A stretch of 64,000 nt of DNA from Leucobacter allii (GTDB lineage: Bacteria > Actinomycetota > Actinomycetes > Actinomycetales > Microbacteriaceae): assembly GCF_022919155.1 (NCBI RefSeq), contig NZ_CP095045.1:2914001-2978000 (forward strand), in the 5' to 3' direction. Below the pieces are notes generated by a model. The model saw only the letters and a program-made list of their open reading frames with translations, did not search any database and was not told the origin of the DNA. This document shows, piece by piece, positions 23,388 through 31,526 of this stretch. The number at the start of each line of letters is the position of its first letter. The stretch's first letter is position 1. The translations under genes were made by a program, and so were the position numbers.

Positions 23388-25123
23388 CGTCCGGCTCCGA
23401 TCATGGTCTGGGCCTCGGCGGCGCGGGGCATCTGGGGGTAGCGGGTCTCGATCTCGAGACCCTCGTTGAGGTCGGCGGCCGTCGGCGCGCCGAGGTAGAT
23501 GAGGCCGAGGACGTTGCGGTCGTCGCCCTCGTCGACGGTGCGCAGCAGGCCGTGCACCGCGGAGTTCATGAAGCGCACGATGGAGACCGGGACGAAGTCG
23601 TCGGCGAGCATGTTCATGTGCGGCGAGTGGTAGCGGTAGCCGCGGAGGGACTGGATCCGCTCGATCGCGGCGCGCAATTCGGGATGCTCGCGCAGCAGCT
23701 CGCCGACGGTGGTCGCCGGCTCCTCGCGCCGCTCGCGCAGCGCCGCGTCGACGCGCTGCACATCGCCCGGCAGATCGAGCGCCCAGTTCCGGCCGCCGTC
23801 GACCTCGGAGGCGGGGCCGCGGCGGGGCTCCTCGGCGTCGGCCGACTTGTACCAGACGTACTCGCGCGCCCCGGGACGCTCCATGTCGGTCTCGAGCGCC
23901 CAACGGTAGTCGCGGTCGAGGATGCCGCGCAGCTCGGCGAGCGGCATGGTCGGCTCGCAGACGAACTGCTCGGCGCGGATCCCGCCCTCGATCGCCGCGG
24001 AGACGCGCTCGTAGGGCAGCAGCTCGAGGAGATTCGCGGCCGCGAGCTCCCACGCCTCGTCGCAGATGGCGCCATCGAACTCGGTGAGGAGCTCGGCGCC
24101 GCTCGTCGTGCCCGCGGCGAGCAGCTCGCGCAGCCGCGCGACCACGCGGTCGAGGTCGCGGGCGACGTCGGCGGGGTCCTCGAAGCGCGCGTAGACGTAG
24201 GGATCGACCCGGGCGAAGTCCGCGGCGCGCTCGAGGAGCGTCAGGTACGCCTCGGCATCGCCGGCGCCGGCCGCGAGCGGCAGGAGCGTGGCCTCGGCCA
24301 GCAGCGTCTGGCGCTGCTCGAGCCACGTTCCGATGAGCATCGGGTGCGTGTTCACGAAGAAGAGGAGTCCGAGCGCCGAGCCGTTGCCGATGCCGATCAT
24401 GCGGCGCAGCTCCCGGTCGAGCGGCACGGCGTCGGCGCTGCGGTGGCGCGCCATGGTCTCGACGAGATCGGCGGCGAACTCGCGCATGATGTACGCCGAG
24501 AGCAGCTGCGCGTGGAGGGGAAGCCGGAGCGGATGCTCGGCGTCGAGGGTGAGGAAGGAGCGGGTGAGGAAGGTGCCGTTGCCGTCGAGCCCGGTGTTGC
24601 GCATGAGGTAGCCGACCTCCCAGAGCGCGCGGGTGTCGGGCTGGCGGCCCTCGGCGAGCGCCTCCGCGGCGTGGTCGAACGCGCGGAAGCTGCGGTTCGA
24701 GCGCGCCCAGGTGAGCGTGCCGGGCACCGCGCGTCCGGCGTAGAGCTTCGGCAGCTCCGCGCGCGTCTGCGCCCGGTCCTCCGGGGTCGTCGGGCCCTCG
24801 ATGAGCGCGCCCATCATGTCCCAGTTCACACCCGTGATCCGGCCGGTGCGGCCCTCCATGCTCGGTTCGAAGCTGAAGACCACGAAGTCGAACACCCTGC
24901 CGCCGCCCGCGTCGACGCGGTAGAGCGCCTCGCCCTCGGCGCGCTCGTCGATGTCGAGCGCCACCCGCTCGAAGGTCCACCGCTCCCGCTGCATCTTCTC
25001 GAGCAGGCTGCGGCCCGCCGAGATCCGACTCGCGGGCAGCGACTGCAGCCGGTTCGGCTGCAGCAGCGCGTCGGGGTCGAGGATCCGACGAGGAACGTCG
25101 ACGGACGGGGGCGTGATGGACAT
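23384..25123 (-). CDS. Unknown 579-residue cytosolic protein
   Basis: I recognise no family. It has no signal peptide or membrane helix and is acidic. Blocks that look functional are RNTGLDGNGTFLTRSF at 175-190, GIGNGSALGLLFFVNTHP at 244-261, WYKSAD at 424-429 and GYRYHSPHMNML at 495-506; the His-rich last block and the HP/GNG turns suggest an enzyme. A good ribosome site (AAGGAG) precedes the ATG. It is the first structural gene after the IclR gene and overlaps the next gene by 4 nt. Context (peptide importer, M19 protein, RidA) points to catabolism of an imported amino-acid derivative. Confidence 0.7.
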   Translation of the reverse strand: MSITPPSVDVPRRILDPDALLQPNRLQSLPASRISAGRSLLEKMQRERWTFERVALDIDERAEGEALYRVDAGGGRVFDFVVFSFEPSMEGRTGRITGVNWDMMGALIEGPTTPEDRAQTRAELPKLYAGRAVPGTLTWARSNRSFRAFDHAAEALAEGRQPDTRALWEVGYLMRNTGLDGNGTFLTRSFLTLDAEHPLRLPLHAQLLSAYIMREFAADLVETMARHRSADAVPLDRELRRMIGIGNGSALGLLFFVNTHPMLIGTWLEQRQTLLAEATLLPLAAGAGDAEAYLTLLERAADFARVDPYVYARFEDPADVARDLDRVVARLRELLAAGTTSGAELLTEFDGAICDEAWELAAANLLELLPYERVSAAIEGGIRAEQFVCEPTMPLAELRGILDRDYRWALETDMERPGAREYVWYKSADAEEPRRGPASEVDGGRNWALDLPGDVQRVDAALRERREEPATTVGELLREHPELRAAIERIQSLRGYRYHSPHMNMLADDFVPVSIVRFMNSAVHGLLRTVDEGDDRNVLGLIYLGAPTAADLNEGLEIETRYPQMPRAAEAQTMIGAGR

Positions 25124-25153
25124 CAGCACTCCTTCGTGATCTGGGTGGGTGAC

Positions 25154-25177
25154 GGGCCGCCGGCGCTCCGGCCGCCC
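25154..25177 (-). terminator. Hairpin between the IclR gene and the structural genes
   Basis: GGGCCGCCGG (25154-25163) and CCGGCCGCCC (25168-25177) form a 10-bp stem with one C-C mismatch and loop CGCT. It lies 14 nt after the IclR stop on the minus strand and may attenuate read-through into the 579-residue gene. Confidence 0.5.
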
Positions 25178-25190
25178 GGGTCTCTGGGGC

Positions 25191-25946
25191 TCAGCTGAGC
25201 AGCAGGCCGGCGCTCTGCTCCGTGAGGTCCTCGATCGCGCGCGCGCCGGCCTCGAGCGTCGACAGCACGTGATCGGGCTTCGCCCGCCCCTGCGGCCAGT
25301 GGGCCGAGAGGGCGAAGCGTACGCGGCCGGGGGTGCGGCCGACGGGGACGGCGACGACCTCGATGGGGTCGAACTCGTCGTCGATGAGCATGGCGTAGCC
25401 CTCGTCGCGCACCTTGGCGCACGCCGTCTCGCTCGGCAGTTCGATGCCGGCGGCGCGCATGCGGCGGCGCTCCGGCGCATCGAGGTAGCCTGCGAGCACG
25501 GAGCCGAGAGCGCTGCCCTCGAGGCTGAAGCGCTGGCCGTGGGCGAGCGAGACGTGGACGTTGCGCTGCGGCAGGCCGCGGCCGACGATGAGCACGGCGT
25601 CGCCGTCGATGGTGCCGAGGGAGGTCCCCTCGCCGAGCTCGTCGGCGATGCGGGTGAGCACCGCGGTGATCCGCTGGTCGACGCTCGCGTGGCGCAGCGC
25701 GGCCTGGCCGAGGCGGACCGGTGAGAAGGTGAGCGTGTAGGCGCCCTGGGCGTCGGTGGCCAGCCAGCCGGCTGCGACGAGCGTCACCAGCTGCCGGTGC
25801 ACCATCGAGCGCGAGCCGCCGACGCGGCGCGCGATCTCGGAGACGCCGAACGGCCCGCTCGTCTTCGCGATCTCCTCGAGCAGCCGCAGCATCTTGAGGC
25901 TCGAGGTGAGCGGCGCGGTGCCGCCGGTCGAAGCGCTCTCGGTCAT
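25191..25946 (-). CDS. IclR-family transcriptional regulator of the divergent peptide-uptake cluster
   Basis: This gives 251 residues from the ATG at 25946, chosen because GGGAG lies 5 nt upstream; a GTG at 25967 in frame is possible. The winged HTH covers residues 12-70 (SLKMLRLLEEIAKTSG, then VSEIARRVGGSRSMVHRQL), and the rest is the effector-binding domain with the YAMLIDDEFDPIEVVAVPV region that lines the IclR ligand pocket. It lies between four coupled catabolic genes and a divergent ABC importer and very likely controls both; two matching palindromes flank the control region. Confidence 0.88.
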   Translation of the reverse strand: MTESASTGGTAPLTSSLKMLRLLEEIAKTSGPFGVSEIARRVGGSRSMVHRQLVTLVAAGWLATDAQGAYTLTFSPVRLGQAALRHASVDQRITAVLTRIADELGEGTSLGTIDGDAVLIVGRGLPQRNVHVSLAHGQRFSLEGSALGSVLAGYLDAPERRRMRAAGIELPSETACAKVRDEGYAMLIDDEFDPIEVVAVPVGRTPGRVRFALSAHWPQGRAKPDHVLSTLEAGARAIEDLTEQSAGLLLS

Positions 25947-25961
25947 GTTCTCTCCCATGCA

Positions 25962-25980
25962 TGTCACCTATTCAATGACA
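25962..25980. promoter_or_regulatory. Palindrome TGTCA-N9-TGACA near the IclR start
   Basis: TGTCA (25962-25966), 9 nt, TGACA (25976-25980). It lies 16 bp upstream of the IclR ATG. The same architecture recurs at 26160-26178. A lone TGACA half-site follows at 25996-26000, two helical turns away. Confidence 0.65.
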
Positions 25981-26100
25981 AGGTTCCGCATTGTGTGACA
26001 CGAAACTAGCCATCGATTTCAGATTCGTCAACTCCGGATTTCACCGACGCGCCTGCCCGCTCATCCGAGAGAGCTTCGATAACGAATCGAGCTTCGCGAC

Positions 26101-26128
26101 TTGACGAACGGCGCAGCACCGGTAATAT
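26101..26128 (+). promoter_or_regulatory. Promoter candidate for the peptide ABC operon
   Basis: TTGACG (26101-26106), a 16-bp spacer and TAATAT (26123-26128). The predicted start, near 26135, is about 25 bp upstream of the second palindrome, so a bound regulator there would act as a roadblock. Confidence 0.55.
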
Positions 26129-26159
26129 CGCTCTCACTGCTTCTCAAATACGATGCAGT

Positions 26160-26178
26160 TGTCACGATATAGTTGACA
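26160..26178. promoter_or_regulatory. Palindrome TGTCA-N9-TGACA upstream of the importer operon
   Basis: TGTCA (26160-26164), 9 nt, TGACA (26174-26178); both copies continue as TGTCAC. It lies 83 bp before the binding-protein gene. It is the best candidate IclR operator together with 25962-25980. The rest of the 25947-26261 gap shows no gene. Confidence 0.65.
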
Positions 26179-26261
26179 CTAGTTCCGACAGTGAGGTCAC
26201 GCAAGCCCTCCCCCGGTCCTGTGGCAGCTCGAGACATCGACTCTTCGAAAGGATCTGCGAC

Positions 26262-27857
26262 ATGGCACCGAAGACGCTTCGGCGAGCCACGGGAATCTCC
26301 TCCGCACTCCTGGTCGGCGCACTCGCGCTCACCGGCTGCGCGGGAGGCGGGGGCAGCGAGGCCCCGGCCGAGAGCACCGGGACGCTCGTGATCGACCAGG
26401 CATTCACCGCGCAATCGATCGACCCGGCGACGATCTTCCAGGTCACCGACGCCATCACCGCGACCGGGGTCTACCAGACGCTGTTCACCTACATCGGCGA
26501 CGATCCCGAGCCGCAGCCGCTCCTCGCCGAGTCCATCGAGGCGAACGACGACTCCACCCAGTTCACCGTCGTGCTCCGCGAGGACGCGACGTTCGCGAAC
26601 GGCAACCCCGTCACGGCCGACGACGTCGTCTTCTCGCTGAACCGGCTGAAGCACCTCCAGTCGAGCCCCGCGTACCGGATGGACGGCGTCACCGTCGCGG
26701 CCGCCGATGAGCGCACCGTGACGTTCACGACCGAGTCGCCGATGCCGTACTTCGCCCACACGCTCACCGCCACGCCCCTCTCGATCGTCGACGACGAGAC
26801 CGTGCGCGCCGCGGGCGGCACCGACGCCGAGGACGCGATCGACGCGGACACCGCGGGGACCTTCTTCACCGAGCCGGCGAACGGCGCGGGCAGCGGCCCC
26901 TACGTGCTCGAGGCCTACGACACGAACTCGCAGATCGTGCTCGTGAAGAACGAGGACTACTGGGGCGAGGCCCCCGCGTACGACCGGATCGTGATCCGCA
27001 ACGTGAACAACGCCCAGCAGCAGAAGGCGAACATCGAGGGCGGCGAGAGCCAGATCGCGCTCGACATCCCCGGTCGCATCGCCGAGGGCATGGCCTCCGA
27101 CGCGCTGCAGGTCCAGTCGACCTCCTCCCCCGAGGTGCTCTACCTGGCGCTCTCGCAGGCCGACGGCGCCCCGACCTCCGACCCCGACATCCTCGAGGCC
27201 GTCAAGCTCGGCCTCGACTACGAGGCGCTGCGCACGATCGTCGGCGCGGGGGCCGTGCCGGCCACGGGCATCATCCCGACGAAGCTCATCGGCGCCCTGC
27301 CCGAGGACGAGGCGCCGAAGTCGGACCCCGAAGCCGCCAAGAAGCTGCTCGAGGACGCGGGCAAGGCCGGCACCGAGGTCACCTTCGACTTCGCGAACGA
27401 CTACACGCGACTCGCGGGCATCGACTACAACACGCTCGCGCAGGGCATCCAGTCCCAGCTCGAGGCGATCGGGCTGAAGGTCGCCCTGAACCCCACCCCG
27501 ACGTCGACCTCGCTGCAGAACTACGTGGACGGCAGCACCCAGATGGCCATGTGGTCCTGGCCGCCGGACACCGCAGCGCCGACCGACGTGCTCGTGTTCT
27601 CCGCCGGTGACCTGCTCGGCGAGCGCGTCCACTGGAGCGCCGAGGCGGCCCCCGAGATCGCGGCCCTCGCCGAGACCGCCCGCACGACCGGCGGCGACGC
27701 CGGGGCCGAGGCCTTCACCGAGTGGAACCGCCTCATGAACGAGCAGTCCCCGTTCGTCCCGCTGCTCGAGCCGTCCTTCTACCTGGTCGCCTCCTCCGGC
27801 GTCGAGCAGATCAGCCACGATCCGCTCGCGACGATCAACCTCTCGCAGATCCGCTGA
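26262..27857 (+). CDS. Peptide-type ABC transporter substrate-binding lipoprotein (SBP family 5)
   Basis: The product has 531 residues. A lipoprotein signal peptide ends in the lipobox LTGC with C26. The mature part is a family 5 (DppA/OppA/NikA) binding protein: LVIDQAFTAQSIDPATIF at the start, then LAESIEANDDSTQFTVVLRED and the DDVVFSLNRL segment typical of this family. It captures the substrate outside the membrane for the permeases encoded next. AAAGGATCTGCGAC precedes the ATG. It is the first gene of a five-gene operon. Confidence 0.92.
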   Translation: MAPKTLRRATGISSALLVGALALTGCAGGGGSEAPAESTGTLVIDQAFTAQSIDPATIFQVTDAITATGVYQTLFTYIGDDPEPQPLLAESIEANDDSTQFTVVLREDATFANGNPVTADDVVFSLNRLKHLQSSPAYRMDGVTVAAADERTVTFTTESPMPYFAHTLTATPLSIVDDETVRAAGGTDAEDAIDADTAGTFFTEPANGAGSGPYVLEAYDTNSQIVLVKNEDYWGEAPAYDRIVIRNVNNAQQQKANIEGGESQIALDIPGRIAEGMASDALQVQSTSSPEVLYLALSQADGAPTSDPDILEAVKLGLDYEALRTIVGAGAVPATGIIPTKLIGALPEDEAPKSDPEAAKKLLEDAGKAGTEVTFDFANDYTRLAGIDYNTLAQGIQSQLEAIGLKVALNPTPTSTSLQNYVDGSTQMAMWSWPPDTAAPTDVLVFSAGDLLGERVHWSAEAAPEIAALAETARTTGGDAGAEAFTEWNRLMNEQSPFVPLLEPSFYLVASSGVEQISHDPLATINLSQIR

Positions 27858-27876
27858 CGCGTCCGGACGCACCATC

Positions 27877-28962
27877 GTGACACAGACACTCGCTGAATCC
27901 GGGGCGGACGCACGTCCGTCCGCCCCGGAGAAGGGCGGCGGCAGCGGCTACCTCCGCTTCGTCCTCCGCCGTCTGGGCACCTCGCTCATCACCCTCTTCG
28001 GCATCACCGTCGTCTCCTTCGGGCTCGGCGTGCTGGTGCCGCTGCGCCCCGAGACCGCGAACCTCAGCCAGCAGGCGCTCGCGAACCCGGAGGCGGTCGC
28101 CGCCTTCCGCGAGAAGTTCGGCCTCGACCAGCCCATCTGGGAGCAGTACCTCCGCTATCTGGGCGGCCTCTTCCAGGGCGACCTCGGCATCTCGCAGCAG
28201 ACCGGCCAGCCCATCGCGGCCGACCTCGCGAAGTACGCCCCCGCGACCCTCGAGCTCGTCATCACGGCGACCCTGCTCACCGTGATCCTCGGCGTGCTCT
28301 TCGGCACGATCGCGGCGTACATGCGGAACCGCTGGCCCGACCACCTCGCGCGCATCGTCTCGCTGATCGGCGTCAGCCTGCCGACCTACTGGATCGCCCT
28401 CGTCGGCTCCACGATCTTCTTCCGGCAGCTGGACTGGCTGCCGGGCAGCGGCCGGCTCTCGGCCACGATCACGCCGCCGCCGACCGTCACCGGCTTCATG
28501 ACCGTCGACAGCCTGCTCGCGGGGAACGGCGCCGCCTTCGGCTCCGCCCTCAGCCACCTGGTGCTGCCGGCCGCCGTGCTCGCGCTGTCGAACCTCGGCA
28601 TGGTGCTCCGCTTCACGCGCAGCGCCGTCATCGACGGACTGAACACCGACGCGGTGAAGGCCGCGCACGCCAAGGGCCTCCCCGGCTCGCGCGTGCTGAT
28701 CCGCTACGCGGTGCGCAGCGCCTCGAGCCCCATCATCACCGTGACGGCGCTCTCCTTCGGCTTCCTGCTCGCCGCGACCGTGTACGTCGAGCAGATCTTC
28801 TCCTGGGGCGGCATCGGGCAGTACGCCTACCGTTCGGCGACGAACCTCGACGTCACGGCGATCACCGGCATCTCCGTCGTGATCGCGGTCATCTTCCTCG
28901 CCGTGAACTTCATCGCCGACCTCCTCTCCTCTGCATTCGACCCGAGGATCCGACTCCAATGA
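27877..28962 (+). CDS. Peptide-type ABC transporter permease (DppB-like)
   Basis: The product has 361 residues from a GTG. The N-terminal helix (LGTSLITLFGITVVSFGLGV) and the long extracellular loop are typical of DppB/OppB. The EAA loop GLNTDAVKAAHAKGLPGSRV contacts the ATPase. Six transmembrane segments are visible. The first 25 residues are a Gly/Pro-rich cytoplasmic tail. It overlaps the next permease by 4 nt. Confidence 0.93.
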   Translation: MTQTLAESGADARPSAPEKGGGSGYLRFVLRRLGTSLITLFGITVVSFGLGVLVPLRPETANLSQQALANPEAVAAFREKFGLDQPIWEQYLRYLGGLFQGDLGISQQTGQPIAADLAKYAPATLELVITATLLTVILGVLFGTIAAYMRNRWPDHLARIVSLIGVSLPTYWIALVGSTIFFRQLDWLPGSGRLSATITPPPTVTGFMTVDSLLAGNGAAFGSALSHLVLPAAVLALSNLGMVLRFTRSAVIDGLNTDAVKAAHAKGLPGSRVLIRYAVRSASSPIITVTALSFGFLLAATVYVEQIFSWGGIGQYAYRSATNLDVTAITGISVVIAVIFLAVNFIADLLSSAFDPRIRLQ

Positions 28963-29843
28963 GCCGCACAGACGTACTCTCGCTCGTCGACCCGCCCCGG
29001 AGGACGCAGCGCCTCCGCATCCCCCGCTGGGCGCGCACCCCCATGGTCCTCGCCTCCTACGCGGTGCTGCTCGCGTGGCTGCTGGTCATCCTGATCCCGG
29101 CCCTCACCCCGTACGACCCGCTCGCGACCGTGGGGCCGGCGCTCGCGCCGCCCGACGCGGCGCATCTGCTCGGCACGGACGCGCTCGGCAGGGACAACCT
29201 CAGCCGCACCCTTGCCGCCGCGCGCACCTCCGTGCCCAACGGCCTGCTCATCGTGCTGGCGGCCGCGGTCGTCGGCACGGCGATCGGGCTCATCGCCGGC
29301 TTCTTCGGCGGCTGGATCGACGAGGTGCTCATGCGCGTCGCCGACCTCGTCTTCGCCTTCCCCGGCATCATCCTCGCCATGGCGATCGCCGCCGCGCTCG
29401 GCCCGAGCGTGCAGAACGCGGTCATCGCCGCGGCCATCAGCTGGTGGCCGTCCTACGCGCGCGCCGTCCGATCCATCGTGCTCGCGCTCCGCGAGTCCGA
29501 GTTCGTGCTCTCCAACCGGCTCTCGGGCGTCGGCCCGTTCCGCTCCATCGTCGTCGACCTGCTGCCTGCGGTGAGCGGCTCGGTGCTCGTGCTCGCGATG
29601 CTCGACGTGGGATCGGCGATCCTGCTCCTCGCCGGCCTGTCGTTCCTCGGCCTCGGCGCCGTGCCGCCCGCCCCCGAGTGGGGCTCGATGATCTCGGGCG
29701 CCGTACAGTACTTCGACCAGTGGTGGCTCGCCGTCGCCCCCGGCATCGCGATCGTCTCGGTCGTGCTCGCCTTCAACATCATCGGCGACGCGATCCGCGA
29801 CAATCTCGAACCGAAGCTCAAGGAGAGCGGGGGCGCATCATGA
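28959..29843 (+). CDS. Peptide-type ABC transporter permease (DppC-like)
   Basis: The product has 294 residues. The N-terminal domain YDPLATVGPALAPPDAAHLL followed by GTDALGRDNLSRTLAAARTS is the DppC hallmark. The EAA loop ALRESEFVLSNRLSGVGPF follows. Six hydrophobic helices are visible. It overlaps the DppB-like gene upstream and the ATPase gene downstream, each by 4 nt. Confidence 0.94.
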   Translation: MSRTDVLSLVDPPRRTQRLRIPRWARTPMVLASYAVLLAWLLVILIPALTPYDPLATVGPALAPPDAAHLLGTDALGRDNLSRTLAAARTSVPNGLLIVLAAAVVGTAIGLIAGFFGGWIDEVLMRVADLVFAFPGIILAMAIAAALGPSVQNAVIAAAISWWPSYARAVRSIVLALRESEFVLSNRLSGVGPFRSIVVDLLPAVSGSVLVLAMLDVGSAILLLAGLSFLGLGAVPPAPEWGSMISGAVQYFDQWWLAVAPGIAIVSVVLAFNIIGDAIRDNLEPKLKESGGAS

Positions 29844-30646
29844 CGCTGCTGAACGTGGACCGCCTGACCATCTCGCGGGCGAGCGGCGCCGGGGAGCCGC
29901 TGGTGCGCGAGGCCTCCTTCACCGTCGAGCGCGGCGAGGTCGTGGGCGTCGTCGGAGAGAGCGGATCGGGCAAGACCCTCACGGGCCTCAGCCTGCTCGG
30001 CCTCCTGCCGCACGGCCTGCGCGCCTCGGGCTCGATCGTCTTCGACGGCCGCGAGCTCCTCGCCCAGACCGAGAAGCAGTGGCAGCGCACTCGCGGCGCC
30101 GACATCGCGATGGTCCTCCAGGATCCCTCGTCGAGCCTGCATCCCATGCTCAAGCTCGGCGAGCAGCTCACCGATCACGTGCGCCTGCATCTCGGGCTCG
30201 GCAGGGCGGCGGCGCAGGCCAAGGCCCGCGAGCTCCTGGAGCGCGTCCACCTGCGCGAGCCCGACCGGCTGCTCGGGCAGTACCCGCATCAGCTCTCGGG
30301 CGGCATGAAGCAGCGCGTGTCAATCGCCATCGCGCTGGCCTGCGACCCGAAGCTGCTCATCGCCGACGAGCCGACCACCGCGCTCGACGCGAACATCCGC
30401 ACCGGCATCATCGCGCTGCTGGACGAGCTCCGCCGCGAGAGCGGCATGGGGATCATCTTCGTGACGCACGACCTGGCGATGCTGAGCTCCATCGCGGACC
30501 GTCTGAACGTCTTCCGCACCGGCGAGATCGTCGAGGCCGGCGAGGCGGAGTCGGTGTTCCGCTCCCCGCAGCATCCGTACACGCGGGTGCTGCTCGACGC
30601 GGTGCCGCAGGTGCCGTGGCCGCTCCCGAAGGAGGTCCAGTCATGA
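29840..30646 (+). CDS. Peptide-type ABC transporter ATPase (DppD-like)
   Basis: The product has 268 residues. Walker A is GESGSGKT near residue 39, the signature is LSGGMKQR, and Walker B is LLIADEPTTALD, followed by the H-loop THD. It powers the importer from the cytoplasmic face. An ATGA overlap joins it to the second ATPase. It is shorter than typical DppD (about 330 residues), lacking most of the C-terminal Fe-S/oligopeptide extension. Confidence 0.93.
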   Translation: MTLLNVDRLTISRASGAGEPLVREASFTVERGEVVGVVGESGSGKTLTGLSLLGLLPHGLRASGSIVFDGRELLAQTEKQWQRTRGADIAMVLQDPSSSLHPMLKLGEQLTDHVRLHLGLGRAAAQAKARELLERVHLREPDRLLGQYPHQLSGGMKQRVSIAIALACDPKLLIADEPTTALDANIRTGIIALLDELRRESGMGIIFVTHDLAMLSSIADRLNVFRTGEIVEAGEAESVFRSPQHPYTRVLLDAVPQVPWPLPKEVQS

Positions 30647-31437
30647 GCGAGGCACCGCTGATCGCCGTCCAGGACGCGCACGTCAGCTACCGCATCAAGG
30701 GCAAGGGGAAGTTCCTCGCGGTGCGCGGCGTCGATCTCGAGGTCCGCCCGGGCGAGATCGTCGGCATCGTCGGCGAGAGCGGCTGCGGCAAGTCCTCCCT
30801 CGCGCGCGCCCTCGTGGGCATCAACCGCCTGAGCGGCGGGTCGATCGAGTTCCTCGGCGAGCCCGTCACCCCGCTGCCGATCCGGCGCCGCCCCGCGCAC
30901 CTCATCCCCCTGCAGATGGTCTTCCAGGACCCGTACGCGTCGCTCAACCCGCGGCGCCGGGTCGCCAAGCAGCTGGCCGAGGTGTGGGACGCCGCGCACC
31001 GCGGCGCCCGCTCGGCGACCGCGCGCGAGGCGGCCGTGATCGAGGTGCTCGAGCGCGTGGGCCTCGATCCCGAGCTTCGCGAGCGCTACCCCCACGCCCT
31101 CTCCGGCGGCCAGCGGCAGCGCATCGCGATCGCCAAGGCGCTCATCGCGAACCCGCGCGTCATCGTCGCGGACGAGCCGATCTCCGCGCTCGACGCCTCC
31201 TCGCAGAAGTACGTCGGCCAGCTGCTGCGCACCCTCGTCGACGAGCTGCAGATCGGCATGGTGCTCATCTCGCACGACCTCGCGGTCGTGGCGACGATCG
31301 CCGACCGCACCGCGGTCATGCGCTCGGGCCGCTTCGTCGAGCAGGGGCCGACCGAGCGGGTGTGGACCCGCCCGAGCGATCCCTACACGCTCGAGCTGCT
31401 GAGCGCCGTGCCCGACCTGGTCGGCCGCGAGGCCTGA
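30643..31437 (+). CDS. Peptide-type ABC transporter ATPase (DppF-like)
   Basis: The product has 264 residues. Walker A is GESGCGKSS, followed by LQMVFQDPYASLNPR typical of DppF. The signature is LSGGQRQR and Walker B is VIVADEPISALD, with the H-loop SHD. It pairs with the upstream ATPase as the second motor subunit. A strong hairpin ends the transcript 3 nt after the stop. Confidence 0.94.
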   Translation: MSEAPLIAVQDAHVSYRIKGKGKFLAVRGVDLEVRPGEIVGIVGESGCGKSSLARALVGINRLSGGSIEFLGEPVTPLPIRRRPAHLIPLQMVFQDPYASLNPRRRVAKQLAEVWDAAHRGARSATAREAAVIEVLERVGLDPELRERYPHALSGGQRQRIAIAKALIANPRVIVADEPISALDASSQKYVGQLLRTLVDELQIGMVLISHDLAVVATIADRTAVMRSGRFVEQGPTERVWTRPSDPYTLELLSAVPDLVGREA

Positions 31438-31440
31438 GCC

Positions 31441-31480
31441 GCCGTCTCCGGGCCCGCCGCCGCGCGGGCTCGGAGACGGC
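31441..31480 (+). terminator. Terminator of the peptide ABC operon
   Basis: GCCGTCTCCG (31441-31450) and CGGAGACGGC (31471-31480) are perfect 10-bp arms, with CCCG/CGGG pairing inside. A second hairpin, ACCGCC-N6-GGCGGT (31483-31500), follows. Confidence 0.75.
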
Positions 31481-31514
31481 GCACCGCCGAAACCGGCGGT
31501 TCATCCGGCGCGGC

Positions 31515-31520
31515 TACGCT
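31515..31520 (+). promoter_or_regulatory. -10 hexamer of a leaderless transcript (HAD-IIA gene)
   Basis: TACGCT is followed by 6 nt (GGAGCC) and the ATG at 31527. Confidence 0.55.
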
Positions 31521-31526
31521 GGAGCC

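Noticed and set aside
26262..31437. Nickel importer (Nik-type) instead of a peptide-type importer
   Set aside because: Binding protein and ATPases are equally like Dpp/Opp; no urease, hydrogenase or NikR gene is near, and the IclR/M19/RidA context favours an organic substrate. The ligand remains open.
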